The notes under the pieces were generated by a model that saw nothing but the letters and a program-made list of their open reading frames with translations, was not told the DNA's origin and searched no databases. Below, one piece after another: positions 30,404-41,832 of a stretch of DNA of 64,000 nucleotides. Where the stretch lies: the NCBI GenBank assembly GCA_943372515.1, contig CALRYY010000009.1:1-64000 (forward strand), in the 5' to 3' direction. Position numbers and translations under genes: made by a program. Source of the DNA: RAM1 sp943372515 (lineage in GTDB: Bacteria > Pseudomonadota > Gammaproteobacteria > Burkholderiales > Burkholderiaceae_C). How positions within the stretch are numbered: position 1 is the first letter of the stretch; every line of letters starts with the position of its first letter.

Positions 30404-32317
30404 TCAGGCCGCCGTCGGCGCCGGGTCGGTCACCGGTGAGCCACCCGAGCCACCGCCGCTGCCCGAGGGGGGCGTGCGCGGCGTCCAGTCCTTGGGCGGG
30501 CGCGGCTCCTTGCCAGCCATGATGTCGTCCAGCTGTTCGCTGTCGATGGTTTCCCATTCGAGCAGCGCCTTGGCCATGGCGTGCATCTTGTCCTTGTTGT
30601 CCTCGATCAGGCGGCGCGCCAGGTTGTACTGCTCGTCGATGATGCGTCGCACTTCGCCATCCACCTTCTGCATGGTGGACTCGCTCATGTTGGTGGTCTT
30701 GGTCACCGAGCGGCCCAGGAACACTTCGCCTTCGTTTTCAGCGTAGACCATGGGGCCCAGGGCGTCAGTCATGCCGTAGCGCATGACCATGTCGCGGGCG
30801 ATGGTGGTGGCGCGTTCGAAGTCGTTGCTGGCGCCGGTGGTCATCTGGTTCATGAAGACTTCTTCTGCGATACGGCCACCAAACAGCATGCTGATCTGGT
30901 TCAGCATGTAGTCCTTGTCGTAGCTGTAGCGGTCCTGCGCGGGCAGGCTCATGGTCACGCCCAGGGCGCGGCCACGCGGAATGATGGTGACCTTGTGCAC
31001 TGGATCGCACTTGGGAAGCATCTTGCCGATCAGGGCGTGGCCGGACTCGTGGTAGGCCGTGTTGCGGCGCTCTTCCTCGGGCATGACCATGCTCTTGCGC
31101 TCGGGGCCCATGAAGATCTTGTCCTTGGCCTTTTCAAAGTCCTGCATCTCCACCACGCGTGCGCTGCGGCGCGCTGCCATCAGGGCGGCTTCGTTGCACA
31201 GGTTGGCCAGATCAGCGCCGCTCATGCCGGGCGTGCCGCGGGCGATCACGCTGGCGTTCACGTCCTGACCCAGCGGGACCTTGCGCATGTGCACGTTCAG
31301 GATCTGCTCGCGGCCGCGGATATCGGGCAGCTGCACATAGACCTGGCGGTCAAAGCGACCCGGGCGCAGCAATGCGGCGTCCAGGATGTCGGGGCGGTTG
31401 GTGGCGGCCACCACGATCACGCCCAGGTTGGTTTCAAACCCGTCCATCTCGACCAGCATCTGGTTCAGGGTCTGCTCGCGTTCGTCGTTGCCGCCGCCCA
31501 GGCCTGCGCCACGCTGGCGGCCCACGGCGTCAATTTCGTCAATGAAGATGATGCAGGGCGCATTCTTCTTGGCGTTTTCAAACATGTCGCGCACGCGGGC
31601 TGCGCCCACGCCGACGAACATTTCCACGAAGTCAGAGCCCGAGATACTGAAGAAAGGCACCTTGGCCTCGCCCGCAATGCCTTTGGCCAGCAGCGTCTTG
31701 CCGGTACCGGGGGGGCCGACCAGCAGCAGGCCGCGCGGAATGCGCCCGCCCAGCTTCTGGAACTTGGCCGGGTCTTTCAGGAAATCGACGACTTCCTTGA
31801 CTTCTTCCTTGGCCTCGTCGCAGCCGGCCACGTCAGCAAACGTGACCTGGTTGTTGTTTTCGTCGAGCATGCGTGCCTTGCTCTTGCCGAAGCTGAAGGC
31901 GCCGCCCTTGCCGCCGCCCTGCATCTGGCGCATGAAGTAGATCCACACGCCGATCAGCAACAGCATCGGGCCCCAGCTGACCAGCAGGGTCATGAGCAGG
32001 GAGCCTTCTTCGCGCGGCTTGACGTCGAACTTGACGTTGTAAGAAATCAGGTCGCCGACCAGGCCGCGGTCAAGGTACGTGGCGGTGGTGCGCACGCGAC
32101 GGTCGTCCACGGTGGTGGCAACAATCTCGGTGCCGCCCTGGCCTTCCTGAATGGTCGCGGTCTTGATGCGGTTGTTGCGGACTTCCTGAAGGAACTCGGA
32201 GTAGCCCAGGTAATTGGCACCGGCTGCGCCGCGCGTATCAAATTGCTTGAAGACGGTGAACAGCACCAGGGCGATCACCAGCCACACAGCAATTTTGGAA
32301 AACCATTGATTGTTCAA
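30404..32317 (-). CDS. ftsH: ATP-dependent zinc metalloprotease FtsH
   Basis: 637-residue membrane AAA protease: TM1 (about 9-25), periplasmic domain, TM2 (about 108-126), AAA module with Walker A GPPGTGKT, Walker B IIFIDEIDA and the SRH around RPDILDAALLRPGRFDR, then the M41 site HESGHA (HExxH). It degrades sigma-32, LpxC and misassembled membrane proteins. Its control of LpxC is relevant because lipid A genes are in the window. The start is TTG at 32317 (read as MNNQWFSK), supported by GGAG six bases upstream. rlmE precedes it by 115 bases. The Gly/Ser/Pro tail is low complexity. Confidence 0.98.
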   Translation of the reverse strand: MNNQWFSKIAVWLVIALVLFTVFKQFDTRGAAGANYLGYSEFLQEVRNNRIKTATIQEGQGGTEIVATTVDDRRVRTTATYLDRGLVGDLISYNVKFDVKPREEGSLLMTLLVSWGPMLLLIGVWIYFMRQMQGGGKGGAFSFGKSKARMLDENNNQVTFADVAGCDEAKEEVKEVVDFLKDPAKFQKLGGRIPRGLLLVGPPGTGKTLLAKGIAGEAKVPFFSISGSDFVEMFVGVGAARVRDMFENAKKNAPCIIFIDEIDAVGRQRGAGLGGGNDEREQTLNQMLVEMDGFETNLGVIVVAATNRPDILDAALLRPGRFDRQVYVQLPDIRGREQILNVHMRKVPLGQDVNASVIARGTPGMSGADLANLCNEAALMAARRSARVVEMQDFEKAKDKIFMGPERKSMVMPEEERRNTAYHESGHALIGKMLPKCDPVHKVTIIPRGRALGVTMSLPAQDRYSYDKDYMLNQISMLFGGRIAEEVFMNQMTTGASNDFERATTIARDMVMRYGMTDALGPMVYAENEGEVFLGRSVTKTTNMSESTMQKVDGEVRRIIDEQYNLARRLIEDNKDKMHAMAKALLEWETIDSEQLDDIMAGKEPRPPKDWTPRTPPSGSGGGSGGSPVTDPAPTAA

Positions 32318-32432
32318 CTGAGACTCCGGAAGGAAGACTTGGACTACTTGCGCCCCATTTTAGGTCTTTCAAGCAGCGCAATGATGTATTTTCGCTACGG
32401 AATCCATAGGGCAAACAAGGACTTCCGTCTGT

Positions 32433-33113
32433 TTATTTCGCCATATTGACCGCAGGCTTGAGTCCCACGCCGACCAGGAAGGTTTCAGACGACCGGTCGC
32501 GCGACGCCTTGGGTTTGAGCGGCTTGACCAGGCGAAAGTTCGCCTTGAACAGATTCACGAGCTGGCTGTAACCGCTGCCATGGAACACTTTGGCCACCAA
32601 AGCGCCCTCGGGCTTCAAGTGGCCCTGGGAAAATTCGATGGCCAGTTCGATCAAATGCTCAACCCGCGCCGCGTCGGCAGAGTCAATGCCCGACAGGTTG
32701 GGCGCCATGTCAGACACCACCACATCGGCCTTGCGGCCCGTGAGCTCGGCCTCCAGCAGTGCCAGCACCTCGGGCTCGCGGAAATCGCCGTGAATGAAGG
32801 TTACGCCCTCAATCGGGTCCATGGGCAGCAGGTCCAGCGCGATGATGGTGCCGTTGAGCGTGCCCGACGCCGCGCCGGTCGGCGAGAGCTTTCGGCGTAC
32901 ATACTGGCTCCAGGCGCCGGGGGTGGATCCCAGGTCCACCACCAGGTGGCCGGGCTTGATCAGGCCCCATGTTTCGTCAATTTCCTTGAGCTTGTAGGCC
33001 GCGCGGGCGCGGTAGCCCTCTTTCGTCGCGAGTTTGACGTAAGGGTCGTTGATATGGTCATGCAGCCAGGCCTTGTTGACCTTGCCGCTGCCGCTCTTTG
33101 GTTTGGCTTTCAT
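32433..33113 (-). CDS. rlmE: 23S rRNA (U2552 ribose-2'-O) methyltransferase RlmE (FtsJ/RrmJ)
   Basis: 226-residue SAM-dependent RNA methyltransferase. SAM motif I is VVDLGSTPGAWSQYV, and the catalytic K-D-K-E tetrad falls in ARAAYKLKEID, VVVSDMAPNLSG, LVAKVFHG and RSSETFLVG. It acts on U2552 of the A loop late in 50S assembly. It stands upstream of ftsH, as in E. coli. It is divergent from yhbY with only 20 bases between start codons. Confidence 0.97.
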   Translation of the reverse strand: MKAKPKSGSGKVNKAWLHDHINDPYVKLATKEGYRARAAYKLKEIDETWGLIKPGHLVVDLGSTPGAWSQYVRRKLSPTGAASGTLNGTIIALDLLPMDPIEGVTFIHGDFREPEVLALLEAELTGRKADVVVSDMAPNLSGIDSADAARVEHLIELAIEFSQGHLKPEGALVAKVFHGSGYSQLVNLFKANFRLVKPLKPKASRDRSSETFLVGVGLKPAVNMAK

Positions 33114-33121
33114 CCTGCCTC

Positions 33122-33127
33122 GATAAT
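33122..33127 (+). promoter_or_regulatory. Candidate -10 hexamer for yhbY in the 20-bp divergent gap
   Basis: GATAAT (33122-33127) followed by ACGGGT and the ATG at 33134; a poor -35 TTGGTT (33098-33103) lies 18 bases upstream inside the rlmE start region. If used, the transcript would begin at or near the ATG. Confidence 0.4.
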
Positions 33128-33133
33128 ACGGGT

Positions 33134-33613
33134 ATGCCCCAAATACAACTCACCATTGCCCAGCGCAAGGAACACCGCGCCGAAGCCCACCACCTGTCGC
33201 CGGTGGTCATGATCGGCAACGACGGCCTGACCGCCGCCGTCAAAAAGGAAACCGACGCCGCGCTGAACGCCCACGGCCTGATCAAGGTCCGCGTGCTGGG
33301 CGACGATCGCGTCCAGCGTGAGGCCATGTACCAGGCCCTGGCCGATGAGCTCAACGCAGCGCCGATCCAGCACATCGGCAAGCTGCTGGTACTGTGGCGC
33401 CCCAAGCCCGCCAAGGTGAAGCCCGAAGACGAAGACCGCAAACCCGGCCCGCGCGATGTGAAGGTCATCAAGTACAGCAAGCGCAGCGGCCAGCGGCCTG
33501 AAATCAAGACCCTGCGTGTGCTGGGCAACCAGCGCCTGTCACCCGGCGGCCAGGTCAAGCGCGCCAAGCCACCCAAGCAGAAGTCGGCCAAGAAGGCAGC
33601 ACAGGGCGGTTGA
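33134..33613 (+). CDS. yhbY: CRM-domain RNA-binding protein YhbY
   Basis: 159 residues. The first ~95 are the YhbY/CRM fold that binds pre-50S ribosomes (RKEHRAEAHHLSPVVMIGNDGLTAAVKKE with the GxxG-type loop, then LIKVRVLGDD and IGKLLVLWRP). A basic Lys/Pro-rich tail of about 60 residues is added (SPGGQVKRAKPPKQKSAKKA). The ATG at 33134 (MPQIQLTIAQRKEHRAEA) is chosen over an ATG 12 codons upstream that lies in rlmE. The 3' end meets the convergent DUF4149-like gene after two bases. Confidence 0.93.
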   Translation: MPQIQLTIAQRKEHRAEAHHLSPVVMIGNDGLTAAVKKETDAALNAHGLIKVRVLGDDRVQREAMYQALADELNAAPIQHIGKLLVLWRPKPAKVKPEDEDRKPGPRDVKVIKYSKRSGQRPEIKTLRVLGNQRLSPGGQVKRAKPPKQKSAKKAAQGG

Positions 33614-33615
33614 CT

Positions 33616-34041
33616 TCACCCGCTGCGGCGCGGCAGGCTCTTCCACAGGGCCACACCCGCACACAGCCACTGCAGCAAGTACATGCCGCTGCCCACGCTG
33701 TGCCAAAGCTTCAGGTTCTCGCGCGCAACGATGCGCGGGGCCACCGCAAACTCCACCAGCAGCGCCAGCAACAGGCCTGCAACGATGTAAGGCATGGCTG
33801 TACGGGCCCAGGCCGCTGTGCCGCCACCGCCGCGCTCACGAGACGCCATGAGCATGAGCACACCGCAGCCCAATGACACCCAGGTTTGAGCGCCAAAGAG
33901 CTTGGCAGCCATTCCACCCGCCATGGCAGGCGTGGGCAGGTTGGCAAAAAGCAGGGGCACCACCAGGAAGCCCACTGCCGTGAGGCTGCCCCACCACAGG
34001 GCGGCCAACATCACGGGCAGCCGGTCACGCATGGGAGGCAA
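33616..34041 (-). CDS. DUF4149-like small membrane protein
   Basis: 141 residues, four hydrophobic helices (about 8-30, 48-64, 80-100, 115-135). LAALWWGSLTAVGFLVVPLLFANLPTPAMAGGMAAKLF at the N-terminus and LWHSVGSGMYLLQWLCAGVAL at the end fit the DUF4149 pattern. It follows greA by five bases on the same strand, a frequent betaproteobacterial pair. Function unknown. An ATG three codons in is an alternative start. Confidence 0.8.
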   Translation of the reverse strand: MPPMRDRLPVMLAALWWGSLTAVGFLVVPLLFANLPTPAMAGGMAAKLFGAQTWVSLGCGVLMLMASRERGGGGTAAWARTAMPYIVAGLLLALLVEFAVAPRIVARENLKLWHSVGSGMYLLQWLCAGVALWKSLPRRSG

Positions 34042-34046
34042 AGGGC

Positions 34047-34523
34047 TCAGATGTACTGGACGCCAACAATCTCGTAGCGCTTGACGCCGCCGGGCGCCTG
34101 CACTTCAGCGGTGTCGCCCTCTTCCTTGCCGATCAGCGCGCGCGCGATGGGACTGGAGATATTGATGAGGCCCAGTTTGAGGTCGGCCTCATCTTCGCCC
34201 ACGATCTGGTAGCGCACCTTGTCACCGGAGCTTTCTTCTTCCAGCTCGACAGTGGCGCCAAACACCACCTTGCCGCCGGCGTCAACTTCTGAAGGGTCAA
34301 TGATCTGGGCGGCCGACAGCTTGCCTTCTACTTCCTGGATGCGGCCTTCAATGAAGCCCTGACGGTCCTTGGCAGCCTCGTATTCGGCGTTTTCGCTCAG
34401 GTCGCCCTGCGCGCGCGCCTCGGCAATCGCGTTGATGACCCAGGGGCGCTGAACGGTCTTGAGTTCATGAAGTTCGGCCTTGAGCTTTTCAGAGCCGCGC
34501 TTGGTAATGGGGATGGTGGCCAC
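34047..34523 (-). CDS. greA: Transcription elongation factor GreA
   Basis: 158 residues, exactly the usual GreA length when read from the GTG at 34523 (GTG GCC ACC ATC CCC, MATIPITKRG). GGAG nine bases upstream supports this start; the longer frame would cross the leader hairpin. The N-terminal coiled coil bears the acidic tip (LSENAEYEAAKDRQ) that reaches the RNA polymerase active site and stimulates cleavage of backtracked RNA; the C-terminal FKBP-like domain follows (VFGATVELEEESSGDKVRYQIVG). Confidence 0.97.
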   Translation of the reverse strand: MATIPITKRGSEKLKAELHELKTVQRPWVINAIAEARAQGDLSENAEYEAAKDRQGFIEGRIQEVEGKLSAAQIIDPSEVDAGGKVVFGATVELEEESSGDKVRYQIVGEDEADLKLGLINISSPIARALIGKEEGDTAEVQAPGGVKRYEIVGVQYI

Positions 34524-34553
34524 GTCGTCGTGCTCCGTCGAATACAAAAGGAA

Positions 34554-34579
34554 ACCGCCGGGCGTTGCCGCCGGGCGGT
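34554..34579 (-). promoter_or_regulatory. Hairpin with T-rich tail in the greA leader (GraL-like)
   Basis: ACCGCC (34579-34574) pairs with GGCGGT (34559-34554) around a GC-rich loop that has further pairing, followed on the minus strand by TTTCCTTTTG. It lies directly after the predicted start of the greA transcript and 31 bases before the GTG. It could terminate or attenuate transcription in the leader. Confidence 0.6.
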
Positions 34580-34591
34580 GAGGTTTAACCA

Positions 34592-34620
34592 ATTATCCGC
34601 CAATGCGGCTTCACGCTCAA
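34592..34620 (-). promoter_or_regulatory. Predicted greA promoter
   Basis: Minus strand: -35 TTGAGC (34620-34615), 17-base spacer, -10 GATAAT (34597-34592). The start site would be near 34585, one helical turn before the leader hairpin. Confidence 0.65.
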
Positions 34621-34650
34621 GCACTGCGCAAGCCGATACCCGAGCCGCGG

Positions 34651-34723
34651 CCACTGCGGAACCGGCTTTGCCGGGCCGCTGGTGGCGCCCCCTGGGGGGA
34701 GGCGCCGCAGGCGCTTCGGGGGG

Positions 34724-34726
<3 letters not shown>
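34651..34726 (-). repeat. GC-rich palindromic repeat, family B, starting at the carB stop
   Basis: On the minus strand the element begins with the carB stop codon TAG (34726-34724) and continues as CCCCCCGAAGCGCC, GCCTCCCCCCAGGGGGCG, and CCCGGCAAAGCCGG. It is the counterpart of the copy after rho (249-322). Two hairpins are possible and no T-run follows. Confidence 0.6.
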
Positions 34727-37957
<3,231 letters not shown>

Positions 37958-37958
37958 G

Positions 37959-39122
37959 TTATTTCGCCTCCATCAGGTTGATGAAGCGATCGAATAGGTA
38001 GCTGATGTCGTGCGGGCCGGGGGATGCTTCAGGGTGGCCCTGGAAGCAGAACGCGGGCTTGTCGGTGCGGGCCAGGCCTTGCAGCGTGTTGTCGAACAGG
38101 CTGATGTGCGTAGCGCGCAGGTTGGCAGGCAGGGTTTTTTCGTCCACCGCAAAGCCGTGGTTCTGGCTGGTGATGCTGACGCGACCCGTGTCCAGGTCCT
38201 TCACCGGATGGTTGGCACCATGGTGTCCGAATTTCATCTTGAAAGTCTTGGCACCGCTGGCCAGCGCCATGATCTGGTGGCCCAGGCAAATGCCAAAGGT
38301 GGGTACGCCGGCTTCAATGACTTCGCGCGTTGCGGCAATGGCGTAGTCGCATGGTTGCGGGTCTCCAGGGCCGTTGGACAGGAACACGCCATCAGGCTTG
38401 AGCGCCAGCACCTCGCGTGCAGACATTTGCGCTGGCACCACGGTCACCTTGCAGCCGCGCGAGCTGAGCATGCGCAGGATGTTCTTTTTGACGCCGAAGT
38501 CAAACGCCACCACGTGAAAGCGCGGCGCGGCCTGCATGCCGTAGCCCGTGCCCAGTGCCCATTCGGTCTGGGTCCATTCGTAAGGCTGGGTCACAGACAC
38601 CACACGGGCCAGGTCCAGGCCGGACATGTTGGGCGCGGCCTTGGCGGCAGCAATGGCCTTGTCGATATGGGCTTGAGAGACGGCCTCGCCAGCGTTCAGG
38701 CCGACGATGCAGCCGTTTTGCGCGCCGTTGGTGCGCAGCAGCCGGGTGAGCTTGCGGGTGTCGATGTTGGCAATGGCAACCGTGTTCTCCTTGACCAGGT
38801 ATTGCGACAGGGTCATGGTCGAGCGGAAGTTGCTGGCCAGCAGCGGCAGGTCCTTGATGACCAGGCCTGCGGCGTGGATCTTCCCGGCTTCGATGTCTTC
38901 CGTGTTGACGCCGTAGTTGCCGATGTGCGGATACGTGAGCGTCACGATCTGCTGGCAGTAGCTCGGGTCGGTAAGGATTTCCTGGTAACCGGTGATGGCG
39001 GTGTTGAACACCACTTCGCCGGTGGTGGAGCCAATGGCTCCGATCGAATTGCCGAGAAAGACCGTGCCGTCAGCAAGCGCCAGGATGGCGTGGGGGGCGG
39101 TTCCCTGAAGGGACAAAAGCAC
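37959..39122 (-). CDS. carA: Carbamoyl-phosphate synthase small subunit
   Basis: 387-residue glutaminase subunit. The N-terminal CPSase small domain (LLSLQGTAPHAILALADGTVFLG, GSTTGEVVFNTAITGYQEILTDPSY) is followed by a class I glutamine amidotransferase with the nucleophile Cys in FGICLGHQIMALA and the His/Glu pair in FQGHPEASPG. The GTG at 39122 is preferred: GGAGAA lies six bases upstream and the family start is MLLSLQG-like. An ATG 14 codons upstream (39164) has no such site. The 199-bp region before it holds a TATAAT hexamer. Confidence 0.97.
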   Translation of the reverse strand: MLLSLQGTAPHAILALADGTVFLGNSIGAIGSTTGEVVFNTAITGYQEILTDPSYCQQIVTLTYPHIGNYGVNTEDIEAGKIHAAGLVIKDLPLLASNFRSTMTLSQYLVKENTVAIANIDTRKLTRLLRTNGAQNGCIVGLNAGEAVSQAHIDKAIAAAKAAPNMSGLDLARVVSVTQPYEWTQTEWALGTGYGMQAAPRFHVVAFDFGVKKNILRMLSSRGCKVTVVPAQMSAREVLALKPDGVFLSNGPGDPQPCDYAIAATREVIEAGVPTFGICLGHQIMALASGAKTFKMKFGHHGANHPVKDLDTGRVSITSQNHGFAVDEKTLPANLRATHISLFDNTLQGLARTDKPAFCFQGHPEASPGPHDISYLFDRFINLMEAK

Positions 39123-39218
39123 TGGGTTCTCCGGATGGTTACGGGTACGCCCAAACGCGCTCAAAAACTTTGCTCGTGGCTGCCCAAAAGCTTGCTTCTG
39201 ATTGTGTTTACTTAGGGA

Positions 39219-39273
39219 AAGGGCTTGAATGCGCTAGGCGTACGGGGGGTTTGCGGGAAAGCCCTTGATTATA
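39219..39273 (-). promoter_or_regulatory. Possible carA promoter and leader inverted repeat
   Basis: TATAAT on the minus strand (39273-39268) is a perfect -10, but no good -35 stands 16-18 bases upstream. Just after it AAGGGCTT (39266-39259) and AAGCCCTT (39226-39219) can pair across 32 bases. It might be a leader structure for pyrimidine or arginine control. The rest of 39123-39321 shows nothing more. Confidence 0.35.
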
Positions 39274-39321
39274 GCCGCAGGCATGCCCGACTTTTATGCG
39301 CAGGACGCATGAACCCCCTTC

Positions 39322-40107
39322 TCAGGTAGCATTGGCGACGGCTATGGCGCTGGCATGCAGGCAAATGGCCGCTGCCGCCGCGACGTTGAGCGATTCTTCC
39401 CCGCCCGGCTGGCCGATGCGCACGGCCAGGCTGGCCTTTGCCGCCACGGCATCACCCACGCCCTGCCCCTCGTGGCCCATCGCCCAGGCGCACGGCCACG
39501 GCAGCTTCTGCTTTTGCAGCAGCTCGCCCTGGTGCGAACTGGTCACGATGACGGGAACTGCCAGCGCGACTAGCGCGTCTGGTTCCACCCCCTCAATCAG
39601 CCGCAGGCCAAAATGCGCCCCCATGCCCGAGCGCAACACCTTCGGGCTCCACAGCGCCGCCGTGCCCTTGAGCGCGATCACCTGCCGAAAGCCGAATGCC
39701 GCCGCGCTGCGCAGGATGGAACCCACGTTACCGGCGTCCTGCACCCGGTCCAGGATCACCGTGGCCGTCTGTGGCTCAATGGCTGCGGGTTGCGGCAAGT
39801 CCAGTACAAAACCCATACGCGCAGGGGATTCCAGCGCACTGATACCCGCCCACAAGGCGTCGGCAACCACCATGCTTTTGATTGCAGACGGGGCGTACTC
39901 CACCCGGGCAGAAGGCCAGATGGATTCACAAAACAGGGCCTGCGCAGGCTTGAGGCCGCGCGCCAGCGCGGCGCGGCAAAGGTGGTCGCCTTCCAGCCAT
40001 ACCCTGCCCTGCTTGCGGTAGGCCGTGGCGTCTTGCGTCAGGCGCCGCAGGTCTTTCAGCAACGCGTTGTCGCGCGAGGTGATGTGCGTGACGGCGTCCG
40101 ACGTCAC
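39322..40107 (-). CDS. TrmH/SpoU-family RNA methyltransferase
   Basis: 261 residues. N-terminal RNA-substrate-binding domain (SRDNALLKDLRRLTQDATAYRKQGRVWLEGDHL) and C-terminal SPOUT knot domain with motifs VILDRVQDAGNVGSILRSAAAFGF (motif 1), AWAMGHEGQGVGD (motif 2) and RIGQPGGEESLNVAAAAAI (motif 3; NV for the SAM loop). It methylates a ribose in rRNA or tRNA; the exact target (RlmB-like or TsnR-like) cannot be read from the sequence. The start is GTG at 40107, overlapping the rnhB stop. Confidence 0.93.
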   Translation of the reverse strand: MTSDAVTHITSRDNALLKDLRRLTQDATAYRKQGRVWLEGDHLCRAALARGLKPAQALFCESIWPSARVEYAPSAIKSMVVADALWAGISALESPARMGFVLDLPQPAAIEPQTATVILDRVQDAGNVGSILRSAAAFGFRQVIALKGTAALWSPKVLRSGMGAHFGLRLIEGVEPDALVALAVPVIVTSSHQGELLQKQKLPWPCAWAMGHEGQGVGDAVAAKASLAVRIGQPGGEESLNVAAAAAICLHASAIAVANAT

Positions 40108-40721
40108 CGCAGGACCTCTGCAACAGGCGCGAATGATTTGCGGTGCTGCGGGCAGGCGCCGTGCGCGCGCAAAGCCGCCATGTGTTGCGCCGTGCCATAG
40201 CCCTTGTGACCGTCAAAGCCGTACTGCGGGTACTGCTGGTGAAATTCAATACACCAGCGGTCACGGTGCACCTTGGCCAGGATGGACGCTGCCGAGATGG
40301 CCTGCACCTTGGCATCCCCTTTGACGATGGCTTCGGCCAGCACGTCCAGCCGCGGCAGGCGGTTGCCGTCCACCAGCACCTTGACTGGTTTCAGGCGCAG
40401 GCCCTCCACCGCGCGGCGCATGGCCAGCATGGTGGCCTCCAGAATGTTCAGCATGTCGATTTCCTCAACACTGGCTTCACCGATGGAGCAGCACAGGGCC
40501 TTGGCCCGGATTTCGTCGTAGAGCTTTGCGCGACGCAGCGCCGTCAGCGTTTTGGAGTCGGCCAGGCCGCGAATGGGGTTCAGGTCGTCCAGGATGACCG
40601 CTGCCGCCACCACCGGCCCGGCCAGCGGCCCGCGCCCAGCCTCGTCCACCCCGGCCACCAGGCCCGGTGTGTCCCAGGCCAGCGGTGCCTGCTCAGCTTT
40701 CAAGAACTTTCTGGATCGCAT
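40104..40721 (-). CDS. rnhB: Ribonuclease HII
   Basis: 205 residues. It removes ribonucleotides and RNA primers from RNA-DNA hybrids. The acidic active site is in GVDEAGRGPLAGPV (Asp, Glu) with later Asp in VLVDGNRLP and VHRD. The C-terminus has GYGTAQHMAALRAHGACPQHRKSF, typical of the family. The ATG at 40721 (MRSRKFLKAEQ) overlaps lpxB by 29 bases. A TTG six codons later is a possible start; neither has a clear ribosome site. Confidence 0.95.
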   Translation of the reverse strand: MRSRKFLKAEQAPLAWDTPGLVAGVDEAGRGPLAGPVVAAAVILDDLNPIRGLADSKTLTALRRAKLYDEIRAKALCCSIGEASVEEIDMLNILEATMLAMRRAVEGLRLKPVKVLVDGNRLPRLDVLAEAIVKGDAKVQAISAASILAKVHRDRWCIEFHQQYPQYGFDGHKGYGTAQHMAALRAHGACPQHRKSFAPVAEVLR

Positions 40722-41829
40722 CGGTTGCCAGGGTTGCGGTGTCTCGCTGCAAGTCATGGTGCAACGCGGTAAAGCGCTGCTGCAGCTGCGTGATTCTCGC
40801 AGGAGCGTCAAGCCAGGCCAGGACGGCTTGCGCCATGGCGGCGGGCGTCGCGGCGCCCTGCAGCAACTCGGGCACCACGAAGTCATTGCACAGGATGTTG
40901 GGCAGCCCCACCCAGGGCTGCAACTGTTTGCGGCGCATGATCTGCCAGGACAGCCAGTTCATGTTGTAAGCGATGACCATGGGGCGCTTGAACAGCGCCG
41001 CCTCCAGCGTGGCGGTGCCGCTGGCGATCAGCGTCACGTCGCAGGCGGCCAGCACAGTGTGCGACTGGCCGGCGACGATCTGCAGGCTGTCACCGAGCCC
41101 GGCGACGCGGGCGGCCTCTTCAATGGCGGCGCGCAGCGCACTGACCGCGGGCAACACAAAGCGCGTGCCGGGGCGCGCGGCCTGGATCAGCCGCGCCGCC
41201 TGCAGGAAGCGTCGGGCCAGGTATTGCACCTCCGACCGGCGGCTGCCGGGCAGGATGGCCACGACCGTGTCGCTGTCCTGCAGGCCCAGCTGCCGCCGGG
41301 CGGCGGCCTTGTCAGGCGTCATGGGGATCACATCCGCCAGCGGGTGGCCAACGTAGGTGGCGGCAATGCCGTGACGGGCCAGCAACGCTGGCTCAAACGG
41401 GAAGATACACAGCACGTGGTCCACGCTGCGGCGAATCTTGTCCACCCGGTCGGCGCGCCACGCCCAGATGGAAGGGCACACAAAATGCACGGTCCGGATG
41501 CCCCGCTCCTTCAGCGCGGCTTCAAGGTCCAGATTGAAGTCGGGTGCGTCAACGCCGATGAACACGCCGGGCCGGTGGGCCAACAGCCGCTCACGCAACT
41601 GGTTACGGATGCCCACGATCTCCCGGTAATGGCGCAGCACCTCGACGTAGCCGCGCACGGCCAGCTTGTCATGCGGCCACCAGGCCTGAAAGCCCCGCTG
41701 GGCCATCTGCGGGCCGCCGATGCCCGCCGCGTCCAGCGCAGGCCAGCGCAGGCGCATGCCATCCAGCAGCAAACCTGCAAGCAGGTCGCCGGAGGCTTCG
41801 CCAGCGACCATGCGTACCGTGGGGCTCAT
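40693..41829 (-). CDS. lpxB: Lipid-A-disaccharide synthase
   Basis: 378-residue GT19 glycosyltransferase joining UDP-2,3-diacylglucosamine to lipid X at the inner membrane. N-terminal RMVAGEASGDLLAGLLLDGM and the C-terminal donor part with VAILPGSRRSEVQYLARRFL and LIASGTATLEAALFKRPMVIAY are family hallmarks. The ATG is three bases after the lpxA stop. Confidence 0.97.
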   Translation of the reverse strand: MSPTVRMVAGEASGDLLAGLLLDGMRLRWPALDAAGIGGPQMAQRGFQAWWPHDKLAVRGYVEVLRHYREIVGIRNQLRERLLAHRPGVFIGVDAPDFNLDLEAALKERGIRTVHFVCPSIWAWRADRVDKIRRSVDHVLCIFPFEPALLARHGIAATYVGHPLADVIPMTPDKAAARRQLGLQDSDTVVAILPGSRRSEVQYLARRFLQAARLIQAARPGTRFVLPAVSALRAAIEEAARVAGLGDSLQIVAGQSHTVLAACDVTLIASGTATLEAALFKRPMVIAYNMNWLSWQIMRRKQLQPWVGLPNILCNDFVVPELLQGAATPAAMAQAVLAWLDAPARITQLQQRFTALHHDLQRDTATLATDAIQKVLES

Positions 41830-41832
41830 GGG

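Noticed and set aside
32348..32373. Heat-shock-like elements (CTTGAAA on the minus strand, CCCCATTT on the plus strand) between rlmE and ftsH
   Set aside because: The two elements are on opposite strands and do not combine into a sigma-32 promoter for ftsH.
30581..32449. 622-codon open frame on the plus strand
   Set aside because: Antisense to ftsH.
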